From Dactylosporangium siamense (lineage in GTDB: Bacteria; Actinomycetota; Actinomycetes; Mycobacteriales; Micromonosporaceae), in assembly GCF_016862795.1 (NCBI RefSeq), contig NZ_BONQ01000094.1, positions 1 through 64,000 of the forward strand: 64,000 nt of DNA, given 5' to 3'. A model generated the notes under the pieces. The model searched no databases. It worked only from the letters and a program-made list of their open reading frames with translations, and was not told where the DNA came from. A program made the position numbers and the translations under genes. The stretch's first letter is position 1; each line of letters begins with the position of its first letter. Positions 31,773-41,100 of the stretch are shown piece by piece.

Positions 31773-32339
31773 ATGGCGGTTTTCTCGGATGTCGACGTCT
31801 TCCTGAGCTGGTTCGCCGGGCTCGACGGCGTGTTCGACGCCCCGCCGCCGGACGGCGACCCGGTCGACCTGCTGGCGCACGGTCTGCAGTGCGCCGACGT
31901 CCTGCGCGCCAGGCACCCCGCCGACCTCGGCCTGCAGCTCGCCGGGCTGGTCCACGACATCGGCCACGCCGTGAGCGAGGACGATCCCGACCACGCGCGC
32001 ACCGGCGCCGACGCGGTGCGCGCGCTCCTCGGCGACCGCGTCGCCGACCTCGTCGGGCTGCACGTGGAGGCGAAGCGCTACCTGGCCGCGACCGAGACGT
32101 ACGCGCTGTCGCCGGCCAGTTCCCTCAGCCTGAGCCGGCAGGGCGCCGCGATGACCGGACCGGAGGCGGAGCGGTTCGCCGAGCGCCCCGAGGCGGCCGC
32201 CGCGATCGCGCTCCGACGCGCTGACGAGGCGGCGAAAGAGGTCGGCCGGGTCGTGCCCGGCCTGGAGACCTGGGCCCCTCGGCTGCGCGATTACGCGAAC
32301 CGCGACCACGCCGACCGGGCCGCACCTGACGCGCCGTAG
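31773..32339 (+). CDS. HD-domain protein of the PhnZ-like oxygenase/phosphohydrolase group
   Basis: A 188-residue HD protein. Metal ligands are suggested by AHGLQCADVLRARHP, LAGLVHDIGHAVSEDD and GLHVEAKRYLAATE; the tail block LSPASSLSLSRQGAAMTGPE is characteristic of the group that includes the di-iron phosphonate oxygenase PhnZ. Such enzymes cleave carbon-phosphorus or oxidise related organophosphonates, but no PhnY or other phosphonate gene is nearby, so the substrate is open. Translation is probably leaderless. Confidence 0.8.
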   Translation: MAVFSDVDVFLSWFAGLDGVFDAPPPDGDPVDLLAHGLQCADVLRARHPADLGLQLAGLVHDIGHAVSEDDPDHARTGADAVRALLGDRVADLVGLHVEAKRYLAATETYALSPASSLSLSRQGAAMTGPEAERFAERPEAAAAIALRRADEAAKEVGRVVPGLETWAPRLRDYANRDHADRAAPDAP

Positions 32340-32448
32340 GCAGCCTGGCGCGGAGTGGATGGGATCACCGCCGCTCAGCGGCCAACTCCCAGTGGAACGG
32401 GATGGAACGTCCTTGGGGTGATCGGTCCTCGCCCGAAGGGAGCAAGCC

Positions 32449-33045
32449 TTGAAACTTCGACACGCCGTCGTCGCGGCGCTGGTCTGCCTGGCATCGTCGG
32501 CGGTCGCGGTGCTCGCGGCGCCGCAGCCGGCGAGCGCCGCCGGCATCGTGCCCGGCGCAGTCCTCAAGCTGGTGAACATCGGCAGCGGCAAGTGTTTCCT
32601 GCCGGTGCCGCAGGGCGACTCGAACGGCCTGCCCGTGCAGCAGCAGACGTGCCAGCAGGGTTCCGCCGTGCAGCAGTGGATTTTCGAACCGCTCGGCATC
32701 GTGATCTTCAACGACGGGGAGGCCCCCTGGTACTGCCCCGGCTGCATCGACCTGGGCGCCGAGGGCTACTTCATCTCGAACCTGGCCACCGGCAAGTGCC
32801 TGGACGCCCGCGACGGCTCGCGCAGCGACTGGTCCGTCGTGCAGCAGTGGACCTGCCGGGACAAGCACGCCCGGAGCATGGTCTGGTACGTCGAGCCCGG
32901 CGCTCTGACCACCACGTTCAGGGTCCGCAACTTCAACAGTGACCTGTGCCTGGACGTGGCGTCGGGCTCATCGGACGACGGTGCGCAGCTGCAGCAGTAC
33001 CACTGCACGTCGGGCAACCCGGCCCAGAACTTCTACCAGACCTGA
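32449..33045 (+). CDS. Secreted ricin-type lectin domain protein, TTG start
   Basis: A 198-residue protein: signal peptide (MKLRHAVVAALVCLASSAVA, cleaved near ASA) followed by one ricin B-type beta-trefoil. Repeats are seen as LVNIGSGKCFLPV, LATGKCLDARDG and NSDLCLDVASGSSD with QQW/QQY motifs (QQWIFEPLG, QQWTCRD, QQYHCTSG). It should bind a glycan outside the cell. TTG at 32449 follows AAGGGAG by 7 nt. There is no catalytic domain. A bidirectional terminator follows. Confidence 0.87.
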   Translation: MKLRHAVVAALVCLASSAVAVLAAPQPASAAGIVPGAVLKLVNIGSGKCFLPVPQGDSNGLPVQQQTCQQGSAVQQWIFEPLGIVIFNDGEAPWYCPGCIDLGAEGYFISNLATGKCLDARDGSRSDWSVVQQWTCRDKHARSMVWYVEPGALTTTFRVRNFNSDLCLDVASGSSDDGAQLQQYHCTSGNPAQNFYQT

Positions 33046-33049
33046 ACCT

Positions 33050-33100
33050 CGTCGCACCGGGCCGCGGGACCGTGGGGTCGTTCCGTGGCACGGTGCGACG
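33050..33100. terminator. Inverted repeat between convergent genes
   Basis: CGTCGCACCG (33050-33059) and CGGTGCGACG (33091-33100) form a 10-bp stem around a 31-nt GC-rich loop, between the lectin and oxidoreductase stops. Confidence 0.65.
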
Positions 33101-33105
33101 TCGGG

Positions 33106-34365
33106 TCACAGGGTCACGACGGTGCCGGTGGTTCGGGCGTGTTCGGCGGCCCAGACCACGCGGTGCGAGGCGAGGCTGGTGGTCAGGTCGGAGCTCAGCA
33201 GGGACGGGTCTCCCGCGGCGACCGCGGCCAGGAACGCCTCCACCAGGCCGGCGTCGCCGCCGTCGTGGCCGGCACCCGCGTGGCCGCCGGAACCGTGCGT
33301 GTCGACGGTCTCCGTGCGGCCGGTGCGGAAGTCGGTCACGTGCAGCAGGCGGCCGTCGCCGTCGACGCTGCCGTGGGTGCCGAACAGGCGGGTCTGGCGG
33401 CGTTGCATGGGCGTGAACGCGGTCATGGTGAACGTGGCGGTCACGCCCGTGTCGTACTGCAGCGCCACCACCTGGTGGTCGACCACGTCGTTGTCGCAGT
33501 CGTAGACACACCGGCCGTAGGGGCCGTCGCGCAACGCCAGAAGCACTGAGGACAGGGTCCGCGCCGGGGTGACCGCGTTCAGCGGCCAGTCCTCGCCGTC
33601 GTCCAGGCAGCGGGTGTACAGGCGGACCGCCGAATACGGGCACGACGGTTCCACCGCGCAGGACAAGCACCGGTCGCCCGCGCCGGCCGGGCGGTGCTCG
33701 GGGCGGAAGTGGGCGAGCCCGCCGAAGGACGCCACCGAGCGGGGGGTGGCGCCGACGACGTACGCCAGCCAGTCCAGGTCGTGGCAGGACTTCGTCAGCA
33801 GCATCGGCCCGGAGTCGGCGGTGCGGCGCCAGTTGCCGCGGACGAACGAGTGCGCCTGGTGCCACCAGCCGACCGGCTCCAGGTGCTGGACGCTGACGAG
33901 GTCGCCGATCCGGCCCGCATCCAGCAGCGAACGCAGCGCCCGGGTGTAGTCGGTGTACCGCAGCACGTGGCACACCGCCCCGATCACCCCCGCCGCGGCG
34001 ACGGCGTCGGCGATCTGCCGGGCCTCCGGCTCGGTCGGCGCCATCGGCTTCTCCAGCAGCAGGTGGTACCCCTGCCCGGCGAGCGCCACGGCCGGCTCGA
34101 CGTGCAGCCGGTCCTGCGTCGCGATCACGGCCACGTCGGCGAGGCGCCCGGCCGCCGCCAGCGACTCCCAGCCGGTGAACACCGGCACCGGACCGTGTTC
34201 GAGGGCGAACGCGGCCCGGCGGGTGGGGTCGGGCTCGGCCACGGCCACGATCCGGCCGAGTCCGCTCGCCACGGCCAGGCGGGCATACGCGCTCCCACGG
34301 AGGCCCGCGCCGACCACCGCGATCGTGACGGGCTTGCGATTCCCCCCGGACTTTGTAAACTCCAT
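33106..34365 (-). CDS. Gfo/Idh/MocA-family oxidoreductase with a Cys-rich insert
   Basis: A 419-residue NAD(P)-dependent oxidoreductase acting probably on a sugar or inositol. The Rossmann loop is TIAVVGAGLRGSAYARLA and the hallmark EKP is in YHLLLEKPMAPTEPEA. A midchain insert CLSCAVEPSCPYSAVRLYTRC holds several Cys, characteristic of one subfamily and possibly a metal site. The ATG at 34365 lacks a ribosome site. A ROK-type palindrome covers the first codons, so the gene is likely repressed by the divergent ROK regulator. The sugar may come from the galactoside locus, which is inference. Confidence 0.88.
   Translation of the reverse strand: MEFTKSGGNRKPVTIAVVGAGLRGSAYARLAVASGLGRIVAVAEPDPTRRAAFALEHGPVPVFTGWESLAAAGRLADVAVIATQDRLHVEPAVALAGQGYHLLLEKPMAPTEPEARQIADAVAAAGVIGAVCHVLRYTDYTRALRSLLDAGRIGDLVSVQHLEPVGWWHQAHSFVRGNWRRTADSGPMLLTKSCHDLDWLAYVVGATPRSVASFGGLAHFRPEHRPAGAGDRCLSCAVEPSCPYSAVRLYTRCLDDGEDWPLNAVTPARTLSSVLLALRDGPYGRCVYDCDNDVVDHQVVALQYDTGVTATFTMTAFTPMQRRQTRLFGTHGSVDGDGRLLHVTDFRTGRTETVDTHGSGGHAGAGHDGGDAGLVEAFLAAVAAGDPSLLSSDLTTSLASHRVVWAAEHARTTGTVVTL
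34348..34363. promoter_or_regulatory. ROK-type operator
   Basis: GGACTTTGTAAACTCC is palindromic at 12 of 16 positions, with TTT/AAA half-sites as in operators of ROK/NagC-type repressors. It overlaps the start codon of the oxidoreductase gene and lies 50 bp before the ROK gene. Confidence 0.65.
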
Positions 34366-34412
34366 AGCAATATTGGTGGGGATGCCGGCAGCACACGTCA
34401 AGGGGGGCCACT

Positions 34413-35627
34413 GTGACAGATCAGGTCATCGCGGGCACCGACCTGACCCGGCTGCGCGAGCTGAACTCGCTGACGATCGTCAGCGCCCTGCGCGACCAGC
34501 CGCCGGCCACCGTCACCGAGCTCGCCAAACTGACCGGACTGTCCCGGCCCGCGGTCGACGTCATCGCCCAGGGGCTCGTCACCGGCGGCTGGGCAACGGT
34601 CGTCGAGCCGGACGGCAGCAGCGTCGTCGGCCGGCCCGCCCGCAGATACCGGTTCCGCGCCAGCGCCGGGCACGTCATCGGCGTCGACGTCGGCGCCCAC
34701 AAGATACTGGCGCTCCTCGCGGACCTCGACGGCACCGTCGTGCACACCGCGCGCAGGTCCGTCGCCGCCGACGCCAACGCGAGCGAGCGGCTCGCCGCCC
34801 TCGACGACGTGCTCGCCGTCTGCCTGTCGGAGTCGGGCAAGACCGCGCAGGACATCTGGGCCGTGACCGCCGGTGTCACCGGCCCGGTCGACGCGACCGG
34901 CAAGACGACCCTGTTCGCGGTGCTGCCCGGCTGGCAGACCGTCGACCTCGCCGCGCACCTCAGCAACCGGTTCACCTGCCCGATCATCGTGGAGAACGAC
35001 TGCAAGCTCGCCGCGCTCGCCGAGCGCTGGCAGGGCTCGGCCCGCGACGCGAACGACATCGTGTTCCTCCTCGCCGGCATGCGCATGGGTGCGGGCCTCA
35101 TCATCGACGGGGTCCTGCGCCGCGGCTTCGGCGGCGCGGCCGGCGAGATCGGCGCGTTGAAGGCCGTCCGCTGGCTGTCCGCGCCGGCGCACCTGCAGGG
35201 CTGCCCGGGCGTGCCGACCACGGTGGGCCCCGACGACGCCGCGGCCTGGACCTTCAACGCCGCCCGCGACGGCAACCGCGACGCCCGCGCCGCGGTGAAC
35301 CGCTACGTCAAGGACATCGCCGTCGGCACCGCCGCGCTGGTCCTCGCCCTGGACCCGCAGGTCGTCGTGTTCGGCGGCGGTTTCTCCCGCTCCGCCGACC
35401 TCGTGCTGGACCCGCTGCGACGGGAGTTGCAGAAGTTGTGCCTGCGGGTGCCGGACGTGCGGGCCTCGACGCTCGGCGCCGACAGCGTCGCACTCGGCGC
35501 GCTGCGCCTGGCGCTCAACGAGGTCGACCGGCGCCTGTTCACCGTCGGGCTCAGCGCGCCGCCCGCCGCCCCGCGCCGGGAGGAGAGCCCGGCTCAGAGC
35601 AACGAGGTCGCCGGGACGAAGGTGTAG
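34413..35627 (+). CDS. ROK-family transcriptional regulator
   Basis: A 404-residue repressor-type protein. A winged helix occupies residues 10-75 (LNSLTIVSALRDQPPATVTE and LTGLSRPAVDVIAQGL). The sugar-kinase-like ATPase fold follows from HVIGVDVGAHKILALLADL, with TGPVDATGKTT, IIVENDCKLAALAE and FGGAAGEIGAL. The usual CxCGxxGC zinc cluster after GEIG is reduced to a single Cys (LQGCPGVP), so the metal-dependent sugar sensor may be altered. GTG at 34413 has AAGGGGGG upstream. It probably regulates itself and the divergent oxidoreductase. The tail overlaps the DUF2334 gene by 34 bp. Confidence 0.9.
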   Translation: MTDQVIAGTDLTRLRELNSLTIVSALRDQPPATVTELAKLTGLSRPAVDVIAQGLVTGGWATVVEPDGSSVVGRPARRYRFRASAGHVIGVDVGAHKILALLADLDGTVVHTARRSVAADANASERLAALDDVLAVCLSESGKTAQDIWAVTAGVTGPVDATGKTTLFAVLPGWQTVDLAAHLSNRFTCPIIVENDCKLAALAERWQGSARDANDIVFLLAGMRMGAGLIIDGVLRRGFGGAAGEIGALKAVRWLSAPAHLQGCPGVPTTVGPDDAAAWTFNAARDGNRDARAAVNRYVKDIAVGTAALVLALDPQVVVFGGGFSRSADLVLDPLRRELQKLCLRVPDVRASTLGADSVALGALRLALNEVDRRLFTVGLSAPPAAPRREESPAQSNEVAGTKV

Positions 35628-37138
35628 CCCAGCTGCTGGATGCCTTCCACGAGTTCGGGAAGGTACTGCAGGCCGAGGAACGGGTGGTAGAAGAAGCTCG
35701 CCACGTTGTCCCGCACGACCAGCTGCCGCTTCGCCGAGGCGATCAGGTCCGGGGCGAGCCGCACGCCGTGCTGGTTGAACCGCTGCGTGGCGACGTTGCC
35801 GAGGGTCTCCGGGATCACCGGCGTGCCGTAGGGGTCGTCGACCACGTACGGGAAGAACTGGCTGACCGAGCTGCTGCCGGTGGGCGTACCGGTCAGCACT
35901 CCGGAGAAATACAGCACCTGCTCGTAGCGGGCCCGGATGCCGGGGGCCGTGGAGATCGCGCGGTAGTCCACGGCGCTGGCGGTGTAGTGCGGGAACTCCC
36001 AGATGTCCGAAGGCGTCAGGCCGGCCGCGGTCCACTCCTGCCGGGCGGCGGCGAGCCGGCCGAGCGCCCACTCCGCCGAGTCGTCCGGGACCGGGCCGTC
36101 CAGGGCCACCGTGCCGTCCGGCTCGACGTGGGAGCGGTAGAACTCGTAGTCCTCAGCGCTGACACCGTACGGGTTCTTCACCCCCGCGAGGCCGTGGGTG
36201 TAGCCGTGCATGAGCAGCGTGCCGCCGTGCTCGACCATGTACCGCAGCGCCGCCACGACGTCGGGGGCCTGGCTGAGCGTGCGGTGCACCGGGACCCCGC
36301 CGGAATACACGCCGGCCGCGTCGTCGTACACGGCGAACACCGCCACCGAGAACGGCACGCCCCGGGCGGACAGGAAGTCGGCGATGGTGCGCAGCTGCGC
36401 CGGGTCGGAGTGCGGGCCGACGTCCTCGATCCGCACGAGCGCCCGGTGCCGTTGCGGGGCGCCCGGGTCGAGCAGGTCGAACAGGAGGTCGGCGAGGATG
36501 AGGTACCGGTCGTCGAACGACACGTAGGTCAGCGGCACCTCGGTCAGGTACGTGAGCGCGCCGGCCCGCACCGCGTAGGGCGTGACGCCCCCGTCCGGCA
36601 GGACCGCGTCCGCGAGCGTGGTCGCGGTGCCAGGGCTGAGCCCGACCCGGACCATCGCGCCGGCGGCGGCGTTTCGGGTCAGCTCGGTGCCGTGATACCG
36701 GATCGTGGTGACCGCGGCGTCGTTGACCGCCGCGGTCTCCAGCCCCGTGACGCCGTGCTTCTCGATGAGCTGCCAGATGTTCGCGCCCAGCCACAGCACG
36801 GGTGCGCCGGCGGCGACGTCGGTCAGGAACGCGTCGGGCAGCGGCTCGTCGTAGGTCGACCCGATGTAGATCGTCAGCCGGTGCCGGGCGGCGCTGCCGG
36901 CCGTGTAGCGCGTGACCGGCTGCGCCTCCCACTTGTCGAAGTGGGAGGCAAGGTTGCCGGCCTGGACGGCGTACAGCTCCCCCAGCGAGCCGAACTCGCC
37001 GGTGGTGTCGTACAGGACGAGGACGCCGGACGCCGGTGGGCGGGACGCTGCCCCCGGCGGCGGCGTGCTCTTCGGATCGCCGCTGCACGCGGCGATCAGG
37101 ACCAGCGCGAGGATCGCGGCGCAGAGCCGCCGGACCAT
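35594..37138 (-). CDS. DUF2334 polysaccharide-deacetylase-like lipoprotein
   Basis: A 514-residue lipoprotein. The start MVRRLCAAILALVLIAACSG gives a short signal sequence with lipobox IAAC; upstream Met codons at 37156 and 37204 are possible. The N-terminal half resembles a DUF2194/flavodoxin-like fold (VLVLYDTTGEFGSLGELY). The C-terminal half is DUF2334, with VRIEDVGPHSDPAQLRTIAD (metal Asp), GGTLLMHGYTHGLAG (His pair) and ASFFYHPFLGLQYLPEL. It is anchored outside the membrane and may deacetylate or otherwise modify an exopolysaccharide. Its 3' end overlaps the ROK gene on the other strand. Confidence 0.82.
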   Translation of the reverse strand: MVRRLCAAILALVLIAACSGDPKSTPPPGAASRPPASGVLVLYDTTGEFGSLGELYAVQAGNLASHFDKWEAQPVTRYTAGSAARHRLTIYIGSTYDEPLPDAFLTDVAAGAPVLWLGANIWQLIEKHGVTGLETAAVNDAAVTTIRYHGTELTRNAAAGAMVRVGLSPGTATTLADAVLPDGGVTPYAVRAGALTYLTEVPLTYVSFDDRYLILADLLFDLLDPGAPQRHRALVRIEDVGPHSDPAQLRTIADFLSARGVPFSVAVFAVYDDAAGVYSGGVPVHRTLSQAPDVVAALRYMVEHGGTLLMHGYTHGLAGVKNPYGVSAEDYEFYRSHVEPDGTVALDGPVPDDSAEWALGRLAAARQEWTAAGLTPSDIWEFPHYTASAVDYRAISTAPGIRARYEQVLYFSGVLTGTPTGSSSVSQFFPYVVDDPYGTPVIPETLGNVATQRFNQHGVRLAPDLIASAKRQLVVRDNVASFFYHPFLGLQYLPELVEGIQQLGYTFVPATSLL

Positions 37139-37211
37139 CGCCTCCCGCCTACCCATTGCCTCCACGGTAGTTGGCGGACGGTCCGGCCGGCCCCGATTCG
37201 CCAACCCCGGA

Positions 37212-37856
37212 TCAGGCCAGCAGCCACCACGCGACCGGCACCCCGCCGGCGGGTGCGGCGATGTTGAGGTGCAGGCGCAGCTGACCGGTCGCCGGGTCCG
37301 GGACCGCCGCCTTCACGAACGCGGCGGTGTTGCGCTGGGCGAGGGCGAACGCCCGGGTCGAGGCGTAGAGGTGCAGGCCGGACACGGTGACGCTGTTGGC
37401 GCCGGCCGGGACCGTCGTGGTGCCGCTGCGGCTGAACTGTGCCTGGCCGCGCACGGACAGGGCGGTCTTGCCGTACTCGTCGGGTGCGGAGGCGACGACC
37501 GCGACGCCGCCAGGCCCGCCGGCGATGCCGATGACGCCGTAGCCGATGTCGGTGCGGCCGATGAGACCGTTGCCGTTCGAGGAGAAGCCGATGACGCCCG
37601 CGTCGAAGCCGTCGGCGTCGACGGCGACGGTCGCGGTGTTGCGCACGTCGAGCGTGGCGTCGCCGGAGGTCGAGCGCAGGACGGTGGTGTCGGCGCCGGC
37701 GTTGTTGTCCGCGCCCTGCACGACGGGATCGCCGGTTGCGGCGGCGGCCGGGCCGGTGGTGGTGACGGCGGCGGCGACCGCGGCCACACCACCGGCCCCC
37801 GCTCCGGTGAGGATGCCGCGGCGGCTGAGCCGGTTCGTTGAGTTCTGCTGGACCAT
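37212..37856 (-). CDS. Tat-exported hypothetical protein with beta-helix-like repeats
   Basis: A 214-residue protein. The N-terminus MVQQNSTNRLSRRGILTGAG carries a twin-arginine motif (SRRGIL), so it should be exported folded. After cleavage near AAAA come short Gly/Asn/Asp-rich units such as ATLDVRNTATVAVDADGFDA, GVIGFSSNGNGLIG and DIGYGVIGIAGGPGG, as in right-handed beta-helix or tail-spike-like stalks, then a compact C-terminal domain (VPAGANSVTVSGLHLYASTR). GGGGGAG lies upstream of ATG. Function unknown. Similar actinomycete proteins are surface or secreted. Confidence 0.72.
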   Translation of the reverse strand: MVQQNSTNRLSRRGILTGAGAGGVAAVAAAVTTTGPAAAATGDPVVQGADNNAGADTTVLRSTSGDATLDVRNTATVAVDADGFDAGVIGFSSNGNGLIGRTDIGYGVIGIAGGPGGVAVVASAPDEYGKTALSVRGQAQFSRSGTTTVPAGANSVTVSGLHLYASTRAFALAQRNTAAFVKAAVPDPATGQLRLHLNIAAPAGGVPVAWWLLA

Positions 37857-38105
37857 GACGTGCTCCCCCTTGTGTCGTGGATCAACGCGACCCAGTGTCG
37901 GACCGCGGAAAGCGGAGTTCGAGCACCTATCCGTCATTGATATCGGTAAATCACGGTTGCTTGCGTTTTCAACGAATAGCATTCTTCTGCGCGGCGAGAT
38001 CATTCTTATCCGAACGACTCTGCCCAGCTCGGCCGGCTGCTGTGATGTTCGTCCGGGCGGACTGTTACCGGTCAAGTGGGCGGCGGCGGTGCCGATGGTG
38101 GGCCC
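37857..38105. promoter_or_regulatory. AT-rich divergent intergenic region
   Basis: This 249-bp gap separates the Tat protein from the large surface protein. Bases 37930-38000 are AT-rich for this genome (CATTGATATCGGTAAATC, TTTTCAACGAATAGCATT) and should contain both promoters; TAGCAT near 37967 is a possible plus-strand -10. No clear palindromic operator was seen. Confidence 0.45.
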
Positions 38106-41100
38106 ATGACCTTCCGTGGCCGACGTGCGTTTCGTTTCCTGGCGTTGCTCATCCTGGCGACCCAGGCGGCGTTCCTCGGCCTCGGCGTCCGACCCGCCGC
38201 CGCGGCCGGGCCGGACGCGGTGGTCACCGACGCCGGCTGCACCACGAACTCCCTCGGCCGCAGCGACGACGGCTCGTCCGGCCAGGTGCCGCTCGGGTTC
38301 CCGGTCAACTTCTTCGGCACCACGTACAGCGGTATGTTCGTCAACAACAACGGCGACGTCACGTTCGGCAGCGCGTACTCCGGGTTCTCCGGACTGAACC
38401 TCGCCGCGTTCGGCAACCCGATCGTCGCGGTCGCGTTCTTCGACGTCGACACCCGCGCACCCGCCACGACCCCGGTGTCGCACGGCCCGATCACCTACGC
38501 GGGCCGGCCCGCGTACTGCGTCAACTGGGTCAACGTCGGCTACTTCAGCAACGGCGCCGACCGGCTCAACAGCTCCCAGCTGATCCTCGTCGACCGGTCG
38601 GAGACCGGCGCCGGCAACTTCGACCTGGTGATGAACTACGACCGGCTCGCGTACGAACCGGCCGGCGGGCTGACCGTCGGCTACTCCAGCGGCACGGCCA
38701 CCTACGTGCACCCGGGCTCCGGGGTCCCGGGCGCGCTCGTCGACGCGAACACCACCACGGGCCTCATCCGCAACAGCGGTGGCAGCGGGCACCTCGGTCG
38801 CTACGTGTACCAGGTCCGCGGCGGGCAACCCACACCGCCAGGCGGGCAGTCCATCGACTTCCCGGCGCCCGGCGACGTCACCTACGGCGGCGCGCCGTTC
38901 CCGGTGAGCCCCACCGCGACGTCCGGCCTGCCGGTCACGCTCACCGCCGCCGGCGCGTGCACCGTGGCCGCCTCGACCGTGACCGTCACCGCCGTCGGCA
39001 CCTGCACGCTCACCGCCAACCAGCCCGGCGACGGCACGTACACCGCGGCCGCACCGGTGACCCGGACGTTCCAGGTCACGAAGGCGCCCGTGTCCGTTTC
39101 GCTCGCGGGGCTCGCGCAGACCTACGACGGCACCGCCCGCGCGGTCACCGCGACCACCGACCCGGACCCGGGCAACGGCGTCATGGCGGTCACCTACGAC
39201 GGTTCGGCGCTGCCACCGACCGCCGCCGGCAGCTACCCGGTGCTCGGGGTGTACACGTCGCCCACGCACGACGGCACCGCCGCCGGCACCCTCGTCGTGG
39301 CCAGGGCCGCGCAGACGATCGCGTTCCCCTCGTTCTCCGCCCGCAGATACGGCGACAACGCCCTGCGCCTGGAGGCGTCCGCCGACTCCGGCCTGCCCGT
39401 CCGGTACGACACCACCGGACCCTGCACGGCGTCCGGCGGCACGCTGACCGTCACCGGGGTCGGCCAGTGCACCGTCACCGCGTCGCAGGCCGGCGACGCC
39501 AACCACACCGCCGCCACCCCGGTCGCCAGGTCCTTCGCCATCGCCAAGGGCGCCGTCACGATCAGCCTCGACGGCCTTTCGCAGGTGTACGACCAGGCCT
39601 CCCGACCCGTCACCGCAACCGTCGAGCCGGCGGGTGCCGGTGCCGCCAGCATCACCTACGACGGGTCCGCCACGCCGCCCACTGCGGCAGGCACGTATCG
39701 GGTCGTCGCGACCGTCGACGGCCCCCGGTACCAGGGCAGCCTCACCGCCACGCTGACCATCGCCCCGGCCGCGCAGGCGATCGAGTTCGCCGACCTGGCC
39801 GCGGCCACCTTCGGCGACGCGCCACGGGCCCTGACCGCCCGCGCCTCGTCGGGCCTGCCGGTCACGTTCACCGCCACGGGAAGCTGCGAGGTGCGGACGG
39901 CCGCGGTGGCCTACGTGCGCGGCGGTGCGTGTGTGGTCACCGCGCACCAGGCCGGCGACGCGAACCGGGCCGCCGCGACCGCCGTGGCCCGCTCGGTGGA
40001 CGTGGCACGGGCGGTGCAGTCGGTAACCCTCACCGCGCCGCGGCGGCTCACCGTCGGGGGCGCCGCGGATACCGTCGCCGCCACCTCGAACGCGGGACTG
40101 CCGGTGTCGCTCACCGCGTCCGGCGGCTGCACGCTGAGCGCCGCGCTCCTCGCGCCGCAACACGCCGGCACCTGCACCGTGACCGCCGCCCAACCCGGCG
40201 ACGACTCCTGGCTCCCGGCGGCCGCCGCGACCGCCACGACGCCCGTCTCACCTGGCACGGCCACCCTGCACGTCACCGGCCTGGCGCAGGTCGCCGACGG
40301 CGCGCCGCACGCGGCTGTCGCTTCGACGGCACCGACCGGGCTGACCGGGGTCACCGTCACCTACGACGGGCTCACCACGGCGCCTTCGGCCGCGGGCACG
40401 TTCCGGGTCGTCGCCGCGCTCGACAACCCCGACTGGGTCGCGGTGCCGGTGGTCGCCCGGCTGTCCCTGACCCAGCCGGCCGCCGCGCCGGTGACCGACC
40501 CGGCGACCGGGGCCCGGCCGGCACCCGCGCCCGGCGCGGCGCTGTCCACCGTGGGCGGCAGGCCGGCCGCGGTCACCCTCGCACCGGCCGCCGGCGGCGG
40601 GGTCACGCTCACCGGCGACGGGTTCACCGCGGCGGTCGCCGCGATCGGCGCGGACAGCACCCGGCAGCCCCTCGACACCGACGGCAGGCTCGTCGTGGAC
40701 CGGGCGCACCAGGTGTCCGTGTCGATGACCGGGTTCGCTCCGAAGACCCGCACCGACGTGTGGCTGTTCTCCGACCCGGTCCTGATCGGGTCGGAGACCA
40801 CCGACGAGCACGGCGCCGTCGAGGCCCGGCTGGCGGTGCCGGCGTCGCTGCCGACCGGTCAGCACGCGCTGCAGGTCAACGGGGTCACCGCCACCGGCGC
40901 GCAGCGGTCGGTGAGCGTCGGACTGCTGCTCGTCGACGAACCGGCCGTGACGCCTGCGGTGACCGTCCCGGCCGGTGCGGACCGGCGGCCGGCCGTCGCG
41001 GCGCCCGCACCGGCCGTCGACGCCGACCCCCTCGCCGCGCTGCCCGAGTACATCCCGGCGGCGCACGCCGACGCGGTCGTCACCACCACCGTCGCGGGGT

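Noticed and set aside
38076-38105. The upstream Met extension of the giant surface protein
   Set aside because: It would place ten Gly/Asp-rich residues before a good signal peptide; the ATG at 38106 is better.
37212-40193. A 993-residue minus-strand open frame
   Set aside because: Only the part to 37856 has a Tat signal and sensible composition; the rest is antisense to the giant surface protein.
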